Shown piece by piece: positions 22,197 to 31,437 of a stretch of 64,000 nucleotides of DNA. Position 1 is the first letter of the stretch; the number at the start of each line of letters is the position of its first letter. Position numbers and translations under genes: made by a program. Source of the DNA: Paracoccaceae bacterium (GTDB lineage: Bacteria > Pseudomonadota > Alphaproteobacteria > Rhodobacterales > Rhodobacteraceae); the NCBI GenBank assembly GCA_018222585.1, contig JAAFAB010000005.1, forward strand, positions 186,001 through 250,000, given 5' to 3'. The notes under the pieces are model-generated. The model saw only the letters and a list, made by a program, of their open reading frames with translations, was not told the DNA's origin and did no database searches.

Positions 22197-22931
22197 TCAG
22201 CCCGCCACCGCACGCAGCAGCCGCTTGCGGGCCGGCGGGATGGCGCCGATCTCGAGCCCGGTAAAGACGTGCAGGGTGTTCATCTTGGGATCGACCACCG
22301 CGTGATCCGACACCCAGCCCCCCATCAGGAGATAGGTGCGCAGCAGCGGCGGCATACCCAGCATGGCGCGTTTCACGTCCGGCTTGCGCCGCAGCTTCTG
22401 GGCGAAACGGAAGACCTTGGGCGCCTTGACCCGGGGCAGGAATCGCTTCGGGCCGAGGTGCTTTTCCTTCAGCATGGCGAAGGCGTCCAGGTAGGCCGCC
22501 GCATCGGTGCCCTTGAAGGAGGAACAGCCGAACAGCATCTCGACCCCGTTGCGGTCGACATAGGCCGTCATCGCCCCCCAGGCGACCCGCAGGATATCCG
22601 GATCGCGGCGCTCGGGGTGGATGCAGAACCGGCCCATCTCGACCATCGGGCCCTCGAAGCTCTCCAGCCCCGACAACTCGTAGTACTGCGCCGAGTAGGA
22701 GCGCGAGATCTCGGCCCCCGCCGCCAGCGGCAACATGCGGAAGCAGCAGACCAGGGTGCCGTCGCGCTGGTCCTCGACGAGGATATGGGCACAGACCTGG
22801 TCGAACTGGTCGGCATCGGGAAGATCGGCATCACCGAGGAAACAGAGCGCCCGCAGATGCTGAGCGGCGCGGATATCCTCGGGCGAGATCGCGATACGGG
22901 CCGCATAGCGACCCTTCTTGAGCGCGGGCAT
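22197..22931 (-). CDS. olsB: Acyl-ACP-dependent ornithine N-acyltransferase, OlsB-like
   Basis: A 244-residue GNAT-fold acyltransferase of the OlsB family, which makes lyso-ornithine lipid from L-ornithine and 3-hydroxyacyl-ACP. This is the first step to the phosphorus-free ornithine lipids common in Rhodobacterales. Family segments include RALCFL near the N-terminus, VEMGRFCIHPERRDPDILRVAW, FGCSSFKGTD and the C-terminal AMLGMPPLLRTYLLMGGWVSDHAVVD. The ATG at 22931 (GGAGAG upstream) was preferred to a TTG at 22961 with no binding site. OlsA, the second enzyme, is not in the window. The symbol is by family resemblance. Confidence 0.82.
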   Translation of the reverse strand: MPALKKGRYAARIAISPEDIRAAQHLRALCFLGDADLPDADQFDQVCAHILVEDQRDGTLVCCFRMLPLAAGAEISRSYSAQYYELSGLESFEGPMVEMGRFCIHPERRDPDILRVAWGAMTAYVDRNGVEMLFGCSSFKGTDAAAYLDAFAMLKEKHLGPKRFLPRVKAPKVFRFAQKLRRKPDVKRAMLGMPPLLRTYLLMGGWVSDHAVVDPKMNTLHVFTGLEIGAIPPARKRLLRAVAG

Positions 22932-23073
22932 GGGCAGGCTCTCCGGCGAGCTGGGCGGCAATTGCGCCCCGATACCATGGCAGATGTGACCGCATCATGA
23001 CATCCGCAAGACCCGGGCCCGGACCCCGCGCCGCCATCGCGCGGCACCGGGGCCCCTGGATCGGTCTTCAGCC

Positions 23074-23535
23074 CTATTCGCCGCCCAGGACACCCGCCGC
23101 ATCGAAGCGGCCGAGGTTGCCGAGAAGCTGGCGGATGAAGGTCTTGTCCTGGGTCGAGGAACTGGTGACACGGCTTTCCAGGCGCACCACCCGGCCGTCC
23201 TGCAGCCCGAAGGTCTCGATGTTGGAGACCACGTCACGGCTGTCGAAGCTGATCGCCAGCACGGTGCGCTCGATCACCTCGGGGCGCCTGTAGGCGAAGC
23301 GCTTCACCCGGCTGCGGATGTAGTAGTAGTCGCCGCCATCCAGCATTCCCGCCGTGGTCGGCGCGCCGATCACGTCCAGCACGGTATCGCGGGTGTCGAC
23401 ACCGACCACCACCTGCTCCAGCTGGGTTTCGTCGGGCATATAGCCGTGGTTGCGGTACTGGGCGGTGCAGGCCGAAAGGCCGATCACGGCCGCCAGTGCC
23501 ACGATCTTGCCAGCTGCTTTGACTTTCTGCCCCAT
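23074..23535 (-). CDS. bamE: Outer membrane assembly lipoprotein BamE (SmpA/OmlA)
   Basis: A 153-residue lipoprotein of the outer-membrane beta-barrel assembly (BAM) machine. A short signal peptide ends in the lipobox LSAC with Cys23 as lipidation site. The SmpA/OmlA domain follows (QLEQVVVGVDTRDTVLDVIGAPTT...YYYIRSRV). The C-terminal extension after about residue 115 is usual in alphaproteobacteria. It is divergent from the DUF177 gene and shares an 86-bp promoter region with it. Confidence 0.9.
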   Translation of the reverse strand: MGQKVKAAGKIVALAAVIGLSACTAQYRNHGYMPDETQLEQVVVGVDTRDTVLDVIGAPTTAGMLDGGDYYYIRSRVKRFAYRRPEVIERTVLAISFDSRDVVSNIETFGLQDGRVVRLESRVTSSSTQDKTFIRQLLGNLGRFDAAGVLGGE

Positions 23536-23621
23536 CCTGCCCCTCTTGTCTTCCAGTGCTCAGGCTTCTACCTCGCTTACATAACGAACCCGTCCGCCGC
23601 AAGAAAGCAAGAAAGGTCCTC

Positions 23622-24191
23622 ATGAGCGCACCCTCTTCCACAGCCCTCGCCGTGGCATCCCTGCCCAAGTCGCACCCCACGACCTTCTCGCTGGCCCCCG
23701 AGGCCGCCGAGACCGCCGCCCTGGCCGAGGCGCTGGAGCTGCTGGCGCTGCGCAAGGTCACCTTCCGCGGCGAGCTGAAGCCCGCCGGCAAGAGCGACTG
23801 GCTGCTGACCGGGCACCTCGGCGCGACGGTGGTGCAGCCCTGCTCGGTCACGCTGGCCCCGGTGACCACGCGGATCGAGGAACAGGTGACACGCCGCTTC
23901 ATGCCGGTGCTGCCCGAGGCCCGGAGCGAGGCCGAGGAAGTCGAGATGCCCGAGGACGAGACGCTGGAACAGCTGGCCAGCCATATCGACCCCGCCGAGG
24001 TCATGGCCGAGGCCCTCGCCCTGGCCCTGCCTCTCTATCCGCGCGCCGAGGGGGCCGAGATGGAAGTCTCGGCGATCACCGAACCCGGCAAGCGGGCGAT
24101 GACCGACGAGGACACCCGGCCGCTGGCGAATCTGGCCGACCTGCTGGCGGCCCGCCGCAAGGACGACGACGGGACGCCCGACAAGGATTGA
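23622..24191 (+). CDS. DUF177 (YceD-family) protein
   Basis: A 189-residue DUF177 protein. Family members are linked to 23S rRNA accumulation and lie directly before rpmF in most bacteria, as here. The central HLGATVVQPCSVTLAPVTTRIEEQVTRRF and the acidic C-terminal half are typical; alphaproteobacterial members are more diverged than E. coli YceD. The ATG at 23622 follows GAAAGG. It opens the conserved yceD-rpmF-plsX-fabH-ihfA cluster. Confidence 0.85.
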   Translation: MSAPSSTALAVASLPKSHPTTFSLAPEAAETAALAEALELLALRKVTFRGELKPAGKSDWLLTGHLGATVVQPCSVTLAPVTTRIEEQVTRRFMPVLPEARSEAEEVEMPEDETLEQLASHIDPAEVMAEALALALPLYPRAEGAEMEVSAITEPGKRAMTDEDTRPLANLADLLAARRKDDDGTPDKD

Positions 24192-24376
24192 CGCCACGGG
24201 CGCCAGGGATCATACCCGCAAAGAATCGGTTGCGTGGCAGGATTTTCGCAGTATTTTCGCGCTTCCATCCGAATTTTGGGTTGAATGCTGGGGGCTGCAC
24301 CGACTAAGAGCCTCGCATCCACGAGAAACCGGGCCTGGTGCTTCTGCACGGGCCCCCGAATACGATAGGTTGTGAC

Positions 24377-24583
24377 ATGGCTGTCCAACAGAACAAAGTC
24401 TCCAAGTCGCGCCGCAACAACCGCCGCGCACACGACTCGCTGACGGCTGCAAACCCGAACGAGTGCCCCTCCTGCGGCGAACTCAAGCGCCCGCACCACG
24501 TCTGCCCTTCCTGCGGTCACTATGCTGACCGTGAAGTGGTTGCCTCGGCCGATGAGATCGAGCTGGACGAAGACGCGGCCTGA
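24377..24583 (+). CDS. rpmF: 50S ribosomal protein L32
   Basis: A 68-residue L32 with the basic N-terminus [19 protein letters not shown] and the zinc ribbon CPSC...CPSC (residues about 30-47) complete, so this is the zinc-binding (C+) form. The start is the ATG at 24377; an earlier in-frame start would add a non-family extension. It lies between the DUF177 gene and plsX, coupling ribosome and lipid synthesis genes. Confidence 0.97.
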   Translation: MAVQQNKVSKSRRNNRRAHDSLTAANPNECPSCGELKRPHHVCPSCGHYADREVVASADEIELDEDAA

Positions 24584-24614
24584 GCCCGTGAATGCCGGGG
24601 GGCGACCGTCCTAA

Positions 24615-25739
24615 ATGACCGCGACTGATCCGTCAGACCAGGACAGGGACGGCGCCCGGCCCGCCAGTACCGCCGCGCGGCGCGTAAGGCTTTCGATCGA
24701 CGCCATGGGTGGCGATCGTGGCCCCGCCGCGGTGGTTGCCGGCATGGCGCGCTCGGCGCGCAAGAACCCCGACATCGACTTCATCCTGCACGGTCCCGCC
24801 GAAGAGCTGGAGCGCCTCGTTGCGCGCCGCAAGCAGCTGACCGGCCGGGTCGAGATTCGCGACGCCACCGACGTGGTGAGGATGGAGGACAAGCCCAGCC
24901 AGGTCGTCCGCCATGGCAAGGCCACCTCGATGTGGTCGGCACTGGATGCCGTGCGCGAGGGCGAGGCCGAGGTCTGCGTCTCTTGCGGCAATACCGGCGC
25001 GCTGATGGCGCTGTCGATGATGCGGCTGCGCAAGCTGCCCGGGGTGAACCGCCCCGCCATCGCCGTGCTCTGGCCGTCGCGCAATCCGCAGGGCTTCAAC
25101 GTGATGCTCGACGTCGGTGCCGACATCCGCGCCGATGAAAATGACCTGTTGCAGTATGCGCTCATGGGCGCCTCCTATGCCCGCAACGGCATGGGCCTGG
25201 AACGCCCGCGCATCGGCCTGCTGAACGTCGGCACCGAAGAGCACAAGGGCCGTGCCGAGCTGAAGGCGGCGCACGAGATGATCGAGAGCTCCGCGCAGAA
25301 CGCCAACTTCGATTTCGTCGGCTTCGTCGAGGGCGGGGACATCCCGGGCCGGACCTGCGACGTCATCGTCACCGACGGTTTCACCGGCAACGTGGCGCTG
25401 AAGACCGGCGAAGGCACCGCCTCGCTGATCGGGGATCTGCTCAAGGAAGCGTTCAAGTTCTCGCCGCTGTCGCGCTTCGCCGCGCTGCTGGCGCTGACCT
25501 CGCTGCGCCGGCTGCAGAAGCGCATCGACCCGCGCCGGGTCAACGGCGGCGTCTTCCTCGGGCTCAACGGCCCGGTGGTCAAGAGCCACGGCTCGGCCGA
25601 CGCCATGGGGGTTTCGGCTGCCATCAAACTGGCCTATCAGCTTGCGGCAAGCGGCTTCCAGGGGAAGATCGCCGCACGGGTTGCATCCGCCGTTTCGCTG
25701 GCACAGGATGCCGCGGAACGAGGGACGGGGAACGCATGA
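24615..25739 (+). CDS. plsX: Phosphate acyltransferase PlsX
   Basis: A 374-residue PlsX, which makes acyl-phosphate from acyl-ACP for phospholipid synthesis at the membrane. The family signature VRLSIDAMGGDRGPAAVVAG lies at about 22-41 after a short polar leader. The CVSCGNTGALMALSMMRL and VTDGFTGNVALKTGEG segments are intact. The ATG at 24615 lies 31 bp after rpmF. The last codon overlaps fabH by 4 bp. Confidence 0.95.
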   Translation: MTATDPSDQDRDGARPASTAARRVRLSIDAMGGDRGPAAVVAGMARSARKNPDIDFILHGPAEELERLVARRKQLTGRVEIRDATDVVRMEDKPSQVVRHGKATSMWSALDAVREGEAEVCVSCGNTGALMALSMMRLRKLPGVNRPAIAVLWPSRNPQGFNVMLDVGADIRADENDLLQYALMGASYARNGMGLERPRIGLLNVGTEEHKGRAELKAAHEMIESSAQNANFDFVGFVEGGDIPGRTCDVIVTDGFTGNVALKTGEGTASLIGDLLKEAFKFSPLSRFAALLALTSLRRLQKRIDPRRVNGGVFLGLNGPVVKSHGSADAMGVSAAIKLAYQLAASGFQGKIAARVASAVSLAQDAAERGTGNA

Positions 25740-26710
25740 CTATTCGCGCAGTGGCAACGGGTATCGGACACTACCTTCCGGACCGCGTGGTCCCCAATGC
25801 CGAGTTCGAGAAGACCCTCGACACCACGGACGAATGGATTCGCACCCGCTCCGGCATCGAGCGGCGCCATTTCGCCGCCGAGGGCGAGACCACTTCGCAG
25901 ATGGCGATCCGCGCCGCCCGCAAGGCGCTGGAAATGGCCGAACTGTCGCCCGCCGATATAGACTGCGTGATCGTCGCCACCTCGACCCCCGATCTTACCT
26001 TCCCTTCCGTCGCCACGATGGTCCAGGAAGGTCTGGGGATGGAACGCGGCTTCGGCTACGATGTGCAGGCGGTCTGCGCAGGCTTCATCTTTGCCATGGC
26101 CAATGCCAACGGCATGATCCTCTCGGGCCAGGCCGAACGCGTGCTGGTGATCGGCGCCGAGACCTTCTCGCGCATCATGGACTGGACCGACCGGTCGACC
26201 TGCGTGCTCTTCGGCGATGGCGCCGGCGCGCTGGTGCTGGAAGCGCGGACCGGATCGGGCTCGCCCGATGATCGCGGGATCCTCTCGGTCGACCTGAACT
26301 CGGACGGGCGCTATCGGGAAATGCTCTATGTCGACGGCGGCGTCTCGACCACCGGCCAGTCCGGCAAGCTGCGGATGCAGGGCAACCCCCTGTTCCGCCA
26401 GGCTGTCGGCAAGCTGACCGAGACCGCCGAGAAGGCGCTGGAGAAGGCCCGGCTGACCCCGGAGGATGTCGACTGGATCGTGCCGCACCAGGCCAATATC
26501 CGCATCATCCAGGGCACCGCCAAGAAGATGGGCCTGCCGATGGAGAAGGTCATCGTCACCGTCCAGGACCACGGCAATACCTCTGCCGCCTCGATCCCGC
26601 TGGCCCTGTCGGTCGGCGTCTCTGAAGGCCGCATCACCCCCGGACAGCTGCTGGTCACCGAGGCCATCGGCGGCGGACTGGCCTGGGGATCCGTGGTGTT
26701 GCGCTGGTAA
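25736..26710 (+). CDS. fabH: 3-oxoacyl-ACP synthase III
   Basis: A 324-residue FabH that condenses acetyl-CoA with malonyl-ACP to start fatty-acid synthesis. The Cys-His-Asn triad is visible: Cys114 in QAVCAGF, the His in VPHQANIRI and the Asn in HGNTSAASIP. The C-terminal GGGLAWGSVVLRW is family-typical. It starts inside plsX (ATGA overlap), so expression is coupled. Confidence 0.97.
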   Translation: MTIRAVATGIGHYLPDRVVPNAEFEKTLDTTDEWIRTRSGIERRHFAAEGETTSQMAIRAARKALEMAELSPADIDCVIVATSTPDLTFPSVATMVQEGLGMERGFGYDVQAVCAGFIFAMANANGMILSGQAERVLVIGAETFSRIMDWTDRSTCVLFGDGAGALVLEARTGSGSPDDRGILSVDLNSDGRYREMLYVDGGVSTTGQSGKLRMQGNPLFRQAVGKLTETAEKALEKARLTPEDVDWIVPHQANIRIIQGTAKKMGLPMEKVIVTVQDHGNTSAASIPLALSVGVSEGRITPGQLLVTEAIGGGLAWGSVVLRW

Positions 26711-26749
26711 ACTGCCCCGGGATCAACTGGGCTTGGCAAACCGTTGATA

Positions 26750-26779
26750 TTGACTCGGAAAAACGCGCGCGCCTATGCT
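26750..26779 (+). promoter_or_regulatory. Promoter of ihfA (sigma-70 type)
   Basis: TTGACT (26750-26755), 18-bp spacer, TATGCT (26774-26779), ending 25 bp before the ihfA ATG. It lets ihfA be expressed independently of the fabH operon. Confidence 0.55.
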
Positions 26780-26804
26780 CGCTGCAACCAGAAAGGGACC
26801 GGCG

Positions 26805-27107
26805 ATGAGTGAAAAGACACTGACCCGAATGGATCTGAGCGAAGCCGTCTTCCGCGAGGTCGGTCTGTCGAGGAACGACTCGGCGCAGCTAGTCGAATCC
26901 GTTCTCAACCACATGTCCGATGCGCTGGTGCGCGGCGAGCAGGTGAAGATCTCTTCCTTCGGTACCTTCTCGGTGCGCGAGAAGGCGGCCCGCGTGGGTC
27001 GCAACCCGAAAACGGGCCAGGAAGTGCCGATCAACCCGCGCCGCGTGCTGACCTTCCGGCCCTCGCACCTGATGAAGGATCGCGTGGCCGACGGCAACAA
27101 GGGCTGA
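26805..27107 (+). CDS. ihfA: Integration host factor subunit alpha
   Basis: A 100-residue DNA-bending HU/IHF-family protein. It begins [19 protein letters not shown], has the beta-arm signature [30 protein letters not shown] with the intercalating proline, and ends in the usual MKDRV region. It pairs with IhfB (not in the window). The start at 26805 gives the standard length and is preceded by AGGGACC. The position behind fabH and before a merR-type gene is conserved in alphaproteobacteria. Confidence 0.95.
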   Translation: MSEKTLTRMDLSEAVFREVGLSRNDSAQLVESVLNHMSDALVRGEQVKISSFGTFSVREKAARVGRNPKTGQEVPINPRRVLTFRPSHLMKDRVADGNKG

Positions 27108-27118
27108 GGCCCCCTCCC

Positions 27119-27859
27119 ATGTCCAAGTCCGCAGATGCGTTCCGCACGATCTCCGAGGTTGCCGAATGGCTTGAGACCCCGGCCCATGTGCTGCGCTTCT
27201 GGGAAAGCAAGTTCAGCCAGGTCCGGCCGGTGAAACGCGCCGGCGGGCGCCGGTACTATCGCCCCGCCGACATGGAATTGCTGGGCGGGATCAAGCGGTT
27301 GCTTCACGAAGAGGGGATGACCATCAAGGGCGTGCAGAAGCTGCTGCGCGACCGGGGCACCTCTCATGTCGCGGCCATGTCGCCGCCGCTGGACGACCTC
27401 GCGGTGCCGCTGGAAGCCGAGATCGTGCAGCTGAAGCCGCGCGCCGCGGCGAAGGCCGAGGAGCCCCCCCTGCCCGCCCCGCCCGCGGAGATCCCGACCG
27501 GGGCCCTGGGCGAGATGACGCCGCCCGACGGATCCGAAGCCGGACCGATGGCCCAGGGAAGTGGCACGGGCACGGTGGTGCCGGGCCACGGCACCGACGC
27601 CGCCCCAGAAGACACTCCCGAGCCCCCGCAGGATGAGCCGCAGGACGAGGTGAACCTCTTCTCCGATCTCGCCGAGGCCCCCGAGGAGATCCCGGCGACC
27701 GCCGCCCCGGCGACGGTGATTCCCGAGGATCCCGACGACGACTCGCTGGAGGTCGCTCCGGGCGTGCTGGCGCGACTCGCCGCCCGCTCCGCGCCCCTGC
27801 CCGCCGCGCGCCTCGCCGAGGCGCTTGCCCTGGCGCAACGCCTGCCCGGCCTGAACTGA
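27119..27859 (+). CDS. MerR-family transcriptional regulator
   Basis: A 246-residue protein. An N-terminal MerR winged helix ([24 protein letters not shown]...[28 protein letters not shown], about 9-70) is followed by a long Pro/Glu/Asp-rich low-complexity region and a short conserved C-terminus ([16 protein letters not shown]). No metal-binding cysteines are seen, so it is not a metal-sensing MerR. It lies 11 bp after ihfA and is probably co-transcribed. The regulated genes are unknown. Confidence 0.87.
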   Translation: MSKSADAFRTISEVAEWLETPAHVLRFWESKFSQVRPVKRAGGRRYYRPADMELLGGIKRLLHEEGMTIKGVQKLLRDRGTSHVAAMSPPLDDLAVPLEAEIVQLKPRAAAKAEEPPLPAPPAEIPTGALGEMTPPDGSEAGPMAQGSGTGTVVPGHGTDAAPEDTPEPPQDEPQDEVNLFSDLAEAPEEIPATAAPATVIPEDPDDDSLEVAPGVLARLAARSAPLPAARLAEALALAQRLPGLN

Positions 27860-27979
27860 GCTGATCGGGCCTGAATTCCGAGCCCCGCTCGCCCGGCGAC
27901 GACCGACGAAACTTTCGCGCGCGCAGGTCCGAAAAACCGCTTGCTCTCCCCCTCAGATCGGATAGAAAGCGCGAACCGT

Positions 27980-28056
27980 CGGGCTATAGCGCAGCCTGGT
28001 AGCGCGTCCGTCTGGGGGACGGAAGGTCGCAGGTTCGAGTCCTGCTAGCCCGACCA
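27980..28056 (+). tRNA. tRNA-Pro (anticodon GGG)
   Basis: A 77-nt cloverleaf with acceptor CGGGCTA/TAGCCCG and encoded CCA. The anticodon arm is TCCGT-CTGGGGG-ACGGA (anticodon GGG), with T-arm GCAGGTTCGAGTCCTGC. It decodes CCC/CCU. Confidence 0.95.
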
Positions 28057-28215
28057 ATTTCCCTCCGAAGATCATGCCAGACGCGGGACACTCTTCCCGC
28101 GTCGGCATGTCTTCCGACTTTCCTTCGATGGTCTCTGGTTCTAACCTGCCCACCCGAGGGTGCCCCCGGGGGTGACGCCCCCTAGGTGAGCCTCCTGTCG
28201 AGCGAAGGACCAAAT

Positions 28216-29292
28216 ATGACCGGCATCCTGCCCAGCCAGCACCTGAAACGCATGATCGCCGCCGGTGAGATCACCAGCAGCCCGGCGATCACCGAGGCCC
28301 AGGTGCAGCCGGCCAGCCTGGACCTGCGCCTTGGCACGACCGCCTGGCGGGTCCGCGCCTCCTTCCTTGCCGGCAAGGGCCGCAGCGTCGCCGACCGGCT
28401 GGCCGAATTCGAGATGCACGAGGTCGACCTGTCCGAGGGTGCGGTGCTGGAAAAGGGCTGCGTCTACGTCGTGCCGCTGATGGAGGGCCTCGCCCTGCCC
28501 GCCCATGTCGCCGCCATGGCGAACGCGAAAAGCTCGACCGGGCGGCTGGACCTGCTGACCCGGCTGATCACCGACGAGGGCACCGAGTTCGACCGCATTC
28601 CCGCCGGCTACACCGGCCCGCTCTATGCCGAGATCTGCCCGCGCAGCTTCTCGGTGCTGGTGCGCCCCGGAATGCGGCTGAACCAGATCCGTTTCCGTGC
28701 CGGACAGGCGACGTTGTCCGATGATGCGCTGCGGGCGCTGCACGCGCAGACTCCGCTGGTCGACGGCACGGCGGTGATCGAACAGGGCCTCGGCTTCTCC
28801 GTCGATCTCTCGCCCGGCCCCGACCGCCTTGTGGGCTACCGGGCCAAACCCCACACCGGGGTGATCGACCTCGACCGCATCGGACAGTACGACCCGCGCG
28901 AGTTCTGGGAGACGGTGCGCACCGATGAACGCCAGATCATCCTCGATCCCGGCGCCTTCTACATCCTCGTCAGCCGCGAGGCCGTGACCATCCCCCCCGA
29001 CTATGCCGCCGAGATGGCGCCCTACCTGGCCATGGTCGGGGAATTCCGCGTGCACTACGCCGGTTTCTTCGATCCCGGCTTCGGCCATGCGGAAGCGGGT
29101 GGCGCCGGGTCGCGCGGGGTGCTGGAAGTGCGCTGCCACGAAGCGCCCTTCGTGCTGGAACACGGGCAGGTCGTCGGGCGGCTGGTCTTCGAGACCATGG
29201 CGGAACGGCCGGAAATGCTCTACGGCGCGGATATCGCCTCGAATTACCAGGGCCAGGGGCTGAAGCTGTCAAAGCATTTCAGCACGCCCTGA
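28216..29292 (+). CDS. 2'-deoxycytidine 5'-triphosphate deaminase (long alphaproteobacterial form)
   Basis: A 358-residue Dcd-type dCTP deaminase (PF06559 architecture). It converts dCTP to dUTP for thymidylate synthesis. It is about twice the length of E. coli Dcd (193 aa) because it carries two dUTPase-like barrels. The first half begins TGILPSQHLKRMIAAGEI and contains QVQPASLDLRLG and ANAKSSTGRLDLLTRLITDEG. The second carries YAGFFDPGFGHAEAGGAGSRGVLEV. The ATG at 28216 follows GAAGGA. The tRNA-Pro gene lies just upstream and an MFS gene follows. Confidence 0.9.
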   Translation: MTGILPSQHLKRMIAAGEITSSPAITEAQVQPASLDLRLGTTAWRVRASFLAGKGRSVADRLAEFEMHEVDLSEGAVLEKGCVYVVPLMEGLALPAHVAAMANAKSSTGRLDLLTRLITDEGTEFDRIPAGYTGPLYAEICPRSFSVLVRPGMRLNQIRFRAGQATLSDDALRALHAQTPLVDGTAVIEQGLGFSVDLSPGPDRLVGYRAKPHTGVIDLDRIGQYDPREFWETVRTDERQIILDPGAFYILVSREAVTIPPDYAAEMAPYLAMVGEFRVHYAGFFDPGFGHAEAGGAGSRGVLEVRCHEAPFVLEHGQVVGRLVFETMAERPEMLYGADIASNYQGQGLKLSKHFSTP

Positions 29293-29315
29293 GGACTGAA
29301 AGACCAGCAAGACCC

Positions 29316-30455
29316 ATGCCCGTGATGACCAAGCCCCTTGCCCTGATGACCGGCGCGATTGCCGTTGTCGGGGCCAATTCCATGGTGCTGGCGCCGATCA
29401 CCGCCGCCGTGGCGCGTGATCTCGGCGGTGACCCGGCCGAGATCCTGCAGGCGGCAGCGGCCTATGGCGGCACCACGGCGCTCTCGGCGCTGCTGCTGGC
29501 CCCGCGTGCCGACCGCATCGGCCCCGGCCCCGCACTGATGCAGGCGCTGCTTCTGCTGCTGCTCTCATTGGTCGGCTCGATCTTCGCGCCGGGCAAATGG
29601 ACGCTGGTGCTGTTCCAGGCTGTCGGCGGCCTTGGCGCGGGGATGGCGATCCCGGCGATCTACGCGCTGGCGCCGGAACTGGGCCCCGAGGGCGAAGAGA
29701 AACGCTCGATGGGGATCGTGCTGTCGGGCTGGACGCTGGCGCTGGTGGCGGGCGTGGCCGGCTCGGGCTTCCTGGCCGAATGGGTGGGTTGGCGCGCGGT
29801 CTACGTGGCCCTGCTGGCCTGCATGAGCCTGCTCTACATCGCCCTGCGCCGCACCGACCTGTCCGTGCGCACCGTGGGGTCGGCCAGCACCCCGCTGACC
29901 GCCCTGCGGGTGCCGGGCATCGGGCGCGGGCTGATGGCGGCGGGGCTGTTGATGACGGCCTTCTACGGCACCTATGCCTTCATCGGCGCCCATGTCGCCG
30001 AGGGGCTGGGCCGGGGCACCGATGCCGCCGGTTTCGTCACGCTCTGCTATGGCGTCGGCTTCGGGCTGTCCAGCTTCCTCGACCGCTACCTCGACCGGCT
30101 GCCGCAGCACCTGGCCGGGGCGCTCTCCTTCGGGGGGCTGGGGCTGGTCTACCTGGCGATGAGCGCGGGCGCGTCGCATTTCGCGCTGCTTTCGGGGCTG
30201 GCGATCTTCTGGGGCGTGATCCAGCACCTTGGCCTGAACTTCGTCGTCAGTCGCCTTGCGGGGCTGGATGCCCGGCAACGCGGCGCGATCCTGGGGCTGA
30301 ATTCCTCGATCACCTACCTGGCGGTGCTGGGCGGCGCGCTGAGCTTCCGCCTGCCCTACGAGACCGGCGGGCTGGCGTGGTGCACCATGATCTCGGCGCT
30401 CTGCTGCGGCATCGGGCTGGCGGAATGCCTGGCCCCGCGCCGCGTCGCGATCTGA
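29316..30455 (+). CDS. MFS transporter
   Basis: A 379-residue major facilitator with about 12 membrane segments. The motif A-like loop after segment 2 (LLAPRADRIGPGPALM) and ALAPELGPEGEEKRSMGIVLSGWTLALVAGVAGSG are typical of drug:H+ antiporter-like permeases. The substrate cannot be told. It lies 23 bp after the dCTP deaminase gene and converges on a small conserved gene. An alternative start nine bases downstream (29325) exists. Confidence 0.8.
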   Translation: MPVMTKPLALMTGAIAVVGANSMVLAPITAAVARDLGGDPAEILQAAAAYGGTTALSALLLAPRADRIGPGPALMQALLLLLLSLVGSIFAPGKWTLVLFQAVGGLGAGMAIPAIYALAPELGPEGEEKRSMGIVLSGWTLALVAGVAGSGFLAEWVGWRAVYVALLACMSLLYIALRRTDLSVRTVGSASTPLTALRVPGIGRGLMAAGLLMTAFYGTYAFIGAHVAEGLGRGTDAAGFVTLCYGVGFGLSSFLDRYLDRLPQHLAGALSFGGLGLVYLAMSAGASHFALLSGLAIFWGVIQHLGLNFVVSRLAGLDARQRGAILGLNSSITYLAVLGGALSFRLPYETGGLAWCTMISALCCGIGLAECLAPRRVAI

Positions 30456-30459
30456 GGTC

Positions 30460-30636
30460 TCAGAACTTGCCCAGCCGACGGATCACCCGCTGCGCCTGAC
30501 GGGCGTTGCGGGCCATCTTCTTGCCCTGTCGCGCGCGCTGGCGCGCCTTGGGATCATCGCCCGCCACACGGTCGATCCCGGCGTTCATGCCTTTTCGCAG
30601 CAGGCGGTTGAAGATCATGCGGAACAGGCGGTCCAT
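30460..30636 (-). CDS. Small basic hypothetical protein
   Basis: 58 residues, very basic, with an amphipathic N-terminus (MDRLFRMIFNRLLRKGMNAGIDRVAG) and an Arg/Lys/Gln-rich tail ending VIRRLGKF. The ATG at 30636 is preceded by AAGGGA; an in-frame upstream start adds a non-conserved stretch. It has the look of small Rhodobacterales proteins of unknown function. It converges on the MFS gene with only 4 bp between stops. Confidence 0.65.
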   Translation of the reverse strand: MDRLFRMIFNRLLRKGMNAGIDRVAGDDPKARQRARQGKKMARNARQAQRVIRRLGKF

Positions 30637-30714
30637 GGGAAATCCCTTGCTTTCACGCCTGCAACCTAGCACGGCGCGGCGGCGATTTCAGCCGCCGTCA
30701 CGCAGAGGTGAAAG

Positions 30715-31437
30715 CTAGTCGTCATCCTCGAACATCTCGGCCTGATCCTCGTCGCTCTCGCGCTCTTCCTCCTCGCCCAGGCGACCCGGCGGCGGGCGGC
30801 TGTCCAGCAGACCGGCGGCGCGCAGATCCTTGAGGCCCGGCAGATCGCGCGGGCTTTCCAGCCCGAAGTGATCGAGGAACGAGGCCGTGACCACGAAGGT
30901 CACCGGGCGGCCCGGTGTCATGCGGCGGCGGCCGAAGCGGATCCACTCCAGTTCCAGCAGCAGGTCGATGGTCCCGCGCGACACCGAGACGCCGCGGATC
31001 TCCTCGATCTCGGCGCGGGTGACAGGCTGGTGGTAGGCGATGATGGCCAGGGTCTCGATCGCCGCGCGGCTCAGCTTGCGGGTCTCGACGGTTTCCTTCT
31101 GCATCAGGTAACCGAGATCGGGCGCCGTGCGGATCGCCCAGGCCTCGCCGACACGCACCACGCGCACGCCCCGCCCCTCGTAGCGCCGGCGCAGGTTCTC
31201 GACCGCCGCCGCGCCGTCGCAGCCATGCGGCAGGCGGGCATTCAGATCGGGGATCGAGACCGGCTCGGCCGAGGCGAAGAGGATGGCCTCGACCATGCGC
31301 TCCTGCTCGGCCAGGGGCGGCGCCTCGAAGAGGCTGTCGCGCGGCGCGGCCTCGCCTTCGGGGGCGATCTCGTCCTGCATCTCCTCCGCAGGCATCTGGT
31401 CGTCGGTCATCTCGGGGTCCTCGGGGGTCTCAGCCAT
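30715..31437 (-). CDS. scpB: Segregation and condensation protein B
   Basis: A 240-residue ScpB, a kleisin-associated winged-helix protein of the SMC-ScpAB condensin that organises and segregates the chromosome. After an acidic N-terminus (about 1-44), the core shows VEAILFASAEPVSIPDLNARLP, ETVETRKLSRAAIETLAIIAYHQPVTRAEIEEIRGVSVSRGTIDLLLE and YVVTASF-like LDHFGL. The tail is acidic. The ATG at 31437 overlaps the scpA stop by 8 bp, so both are coupled. The upstream in-frame extension is antisense-like and was dropped. Confidence 0.93.
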   Translation of the reverse strand: MAETPEDPEMTDDQMPAEEMQDEIAPEGEAAPRDSLFEAPPLAEQERMVEAILFASAEPVSIPDLNARLPHGCDGAAAVENLRRRYEGRGVRVVRVGEAWAIRTAPDLGYLMQKETVETRKLSRAAIETLAIIAYHQPVTRAEIEEIRGVSVSRGTIDLLLELEWIRFGRRRMTPGRPVTFVVTASFLDHFGLESPRDLPGLKDLRAAGLLDSRPPPGRLGEEEERESDEDQAEMFEDDD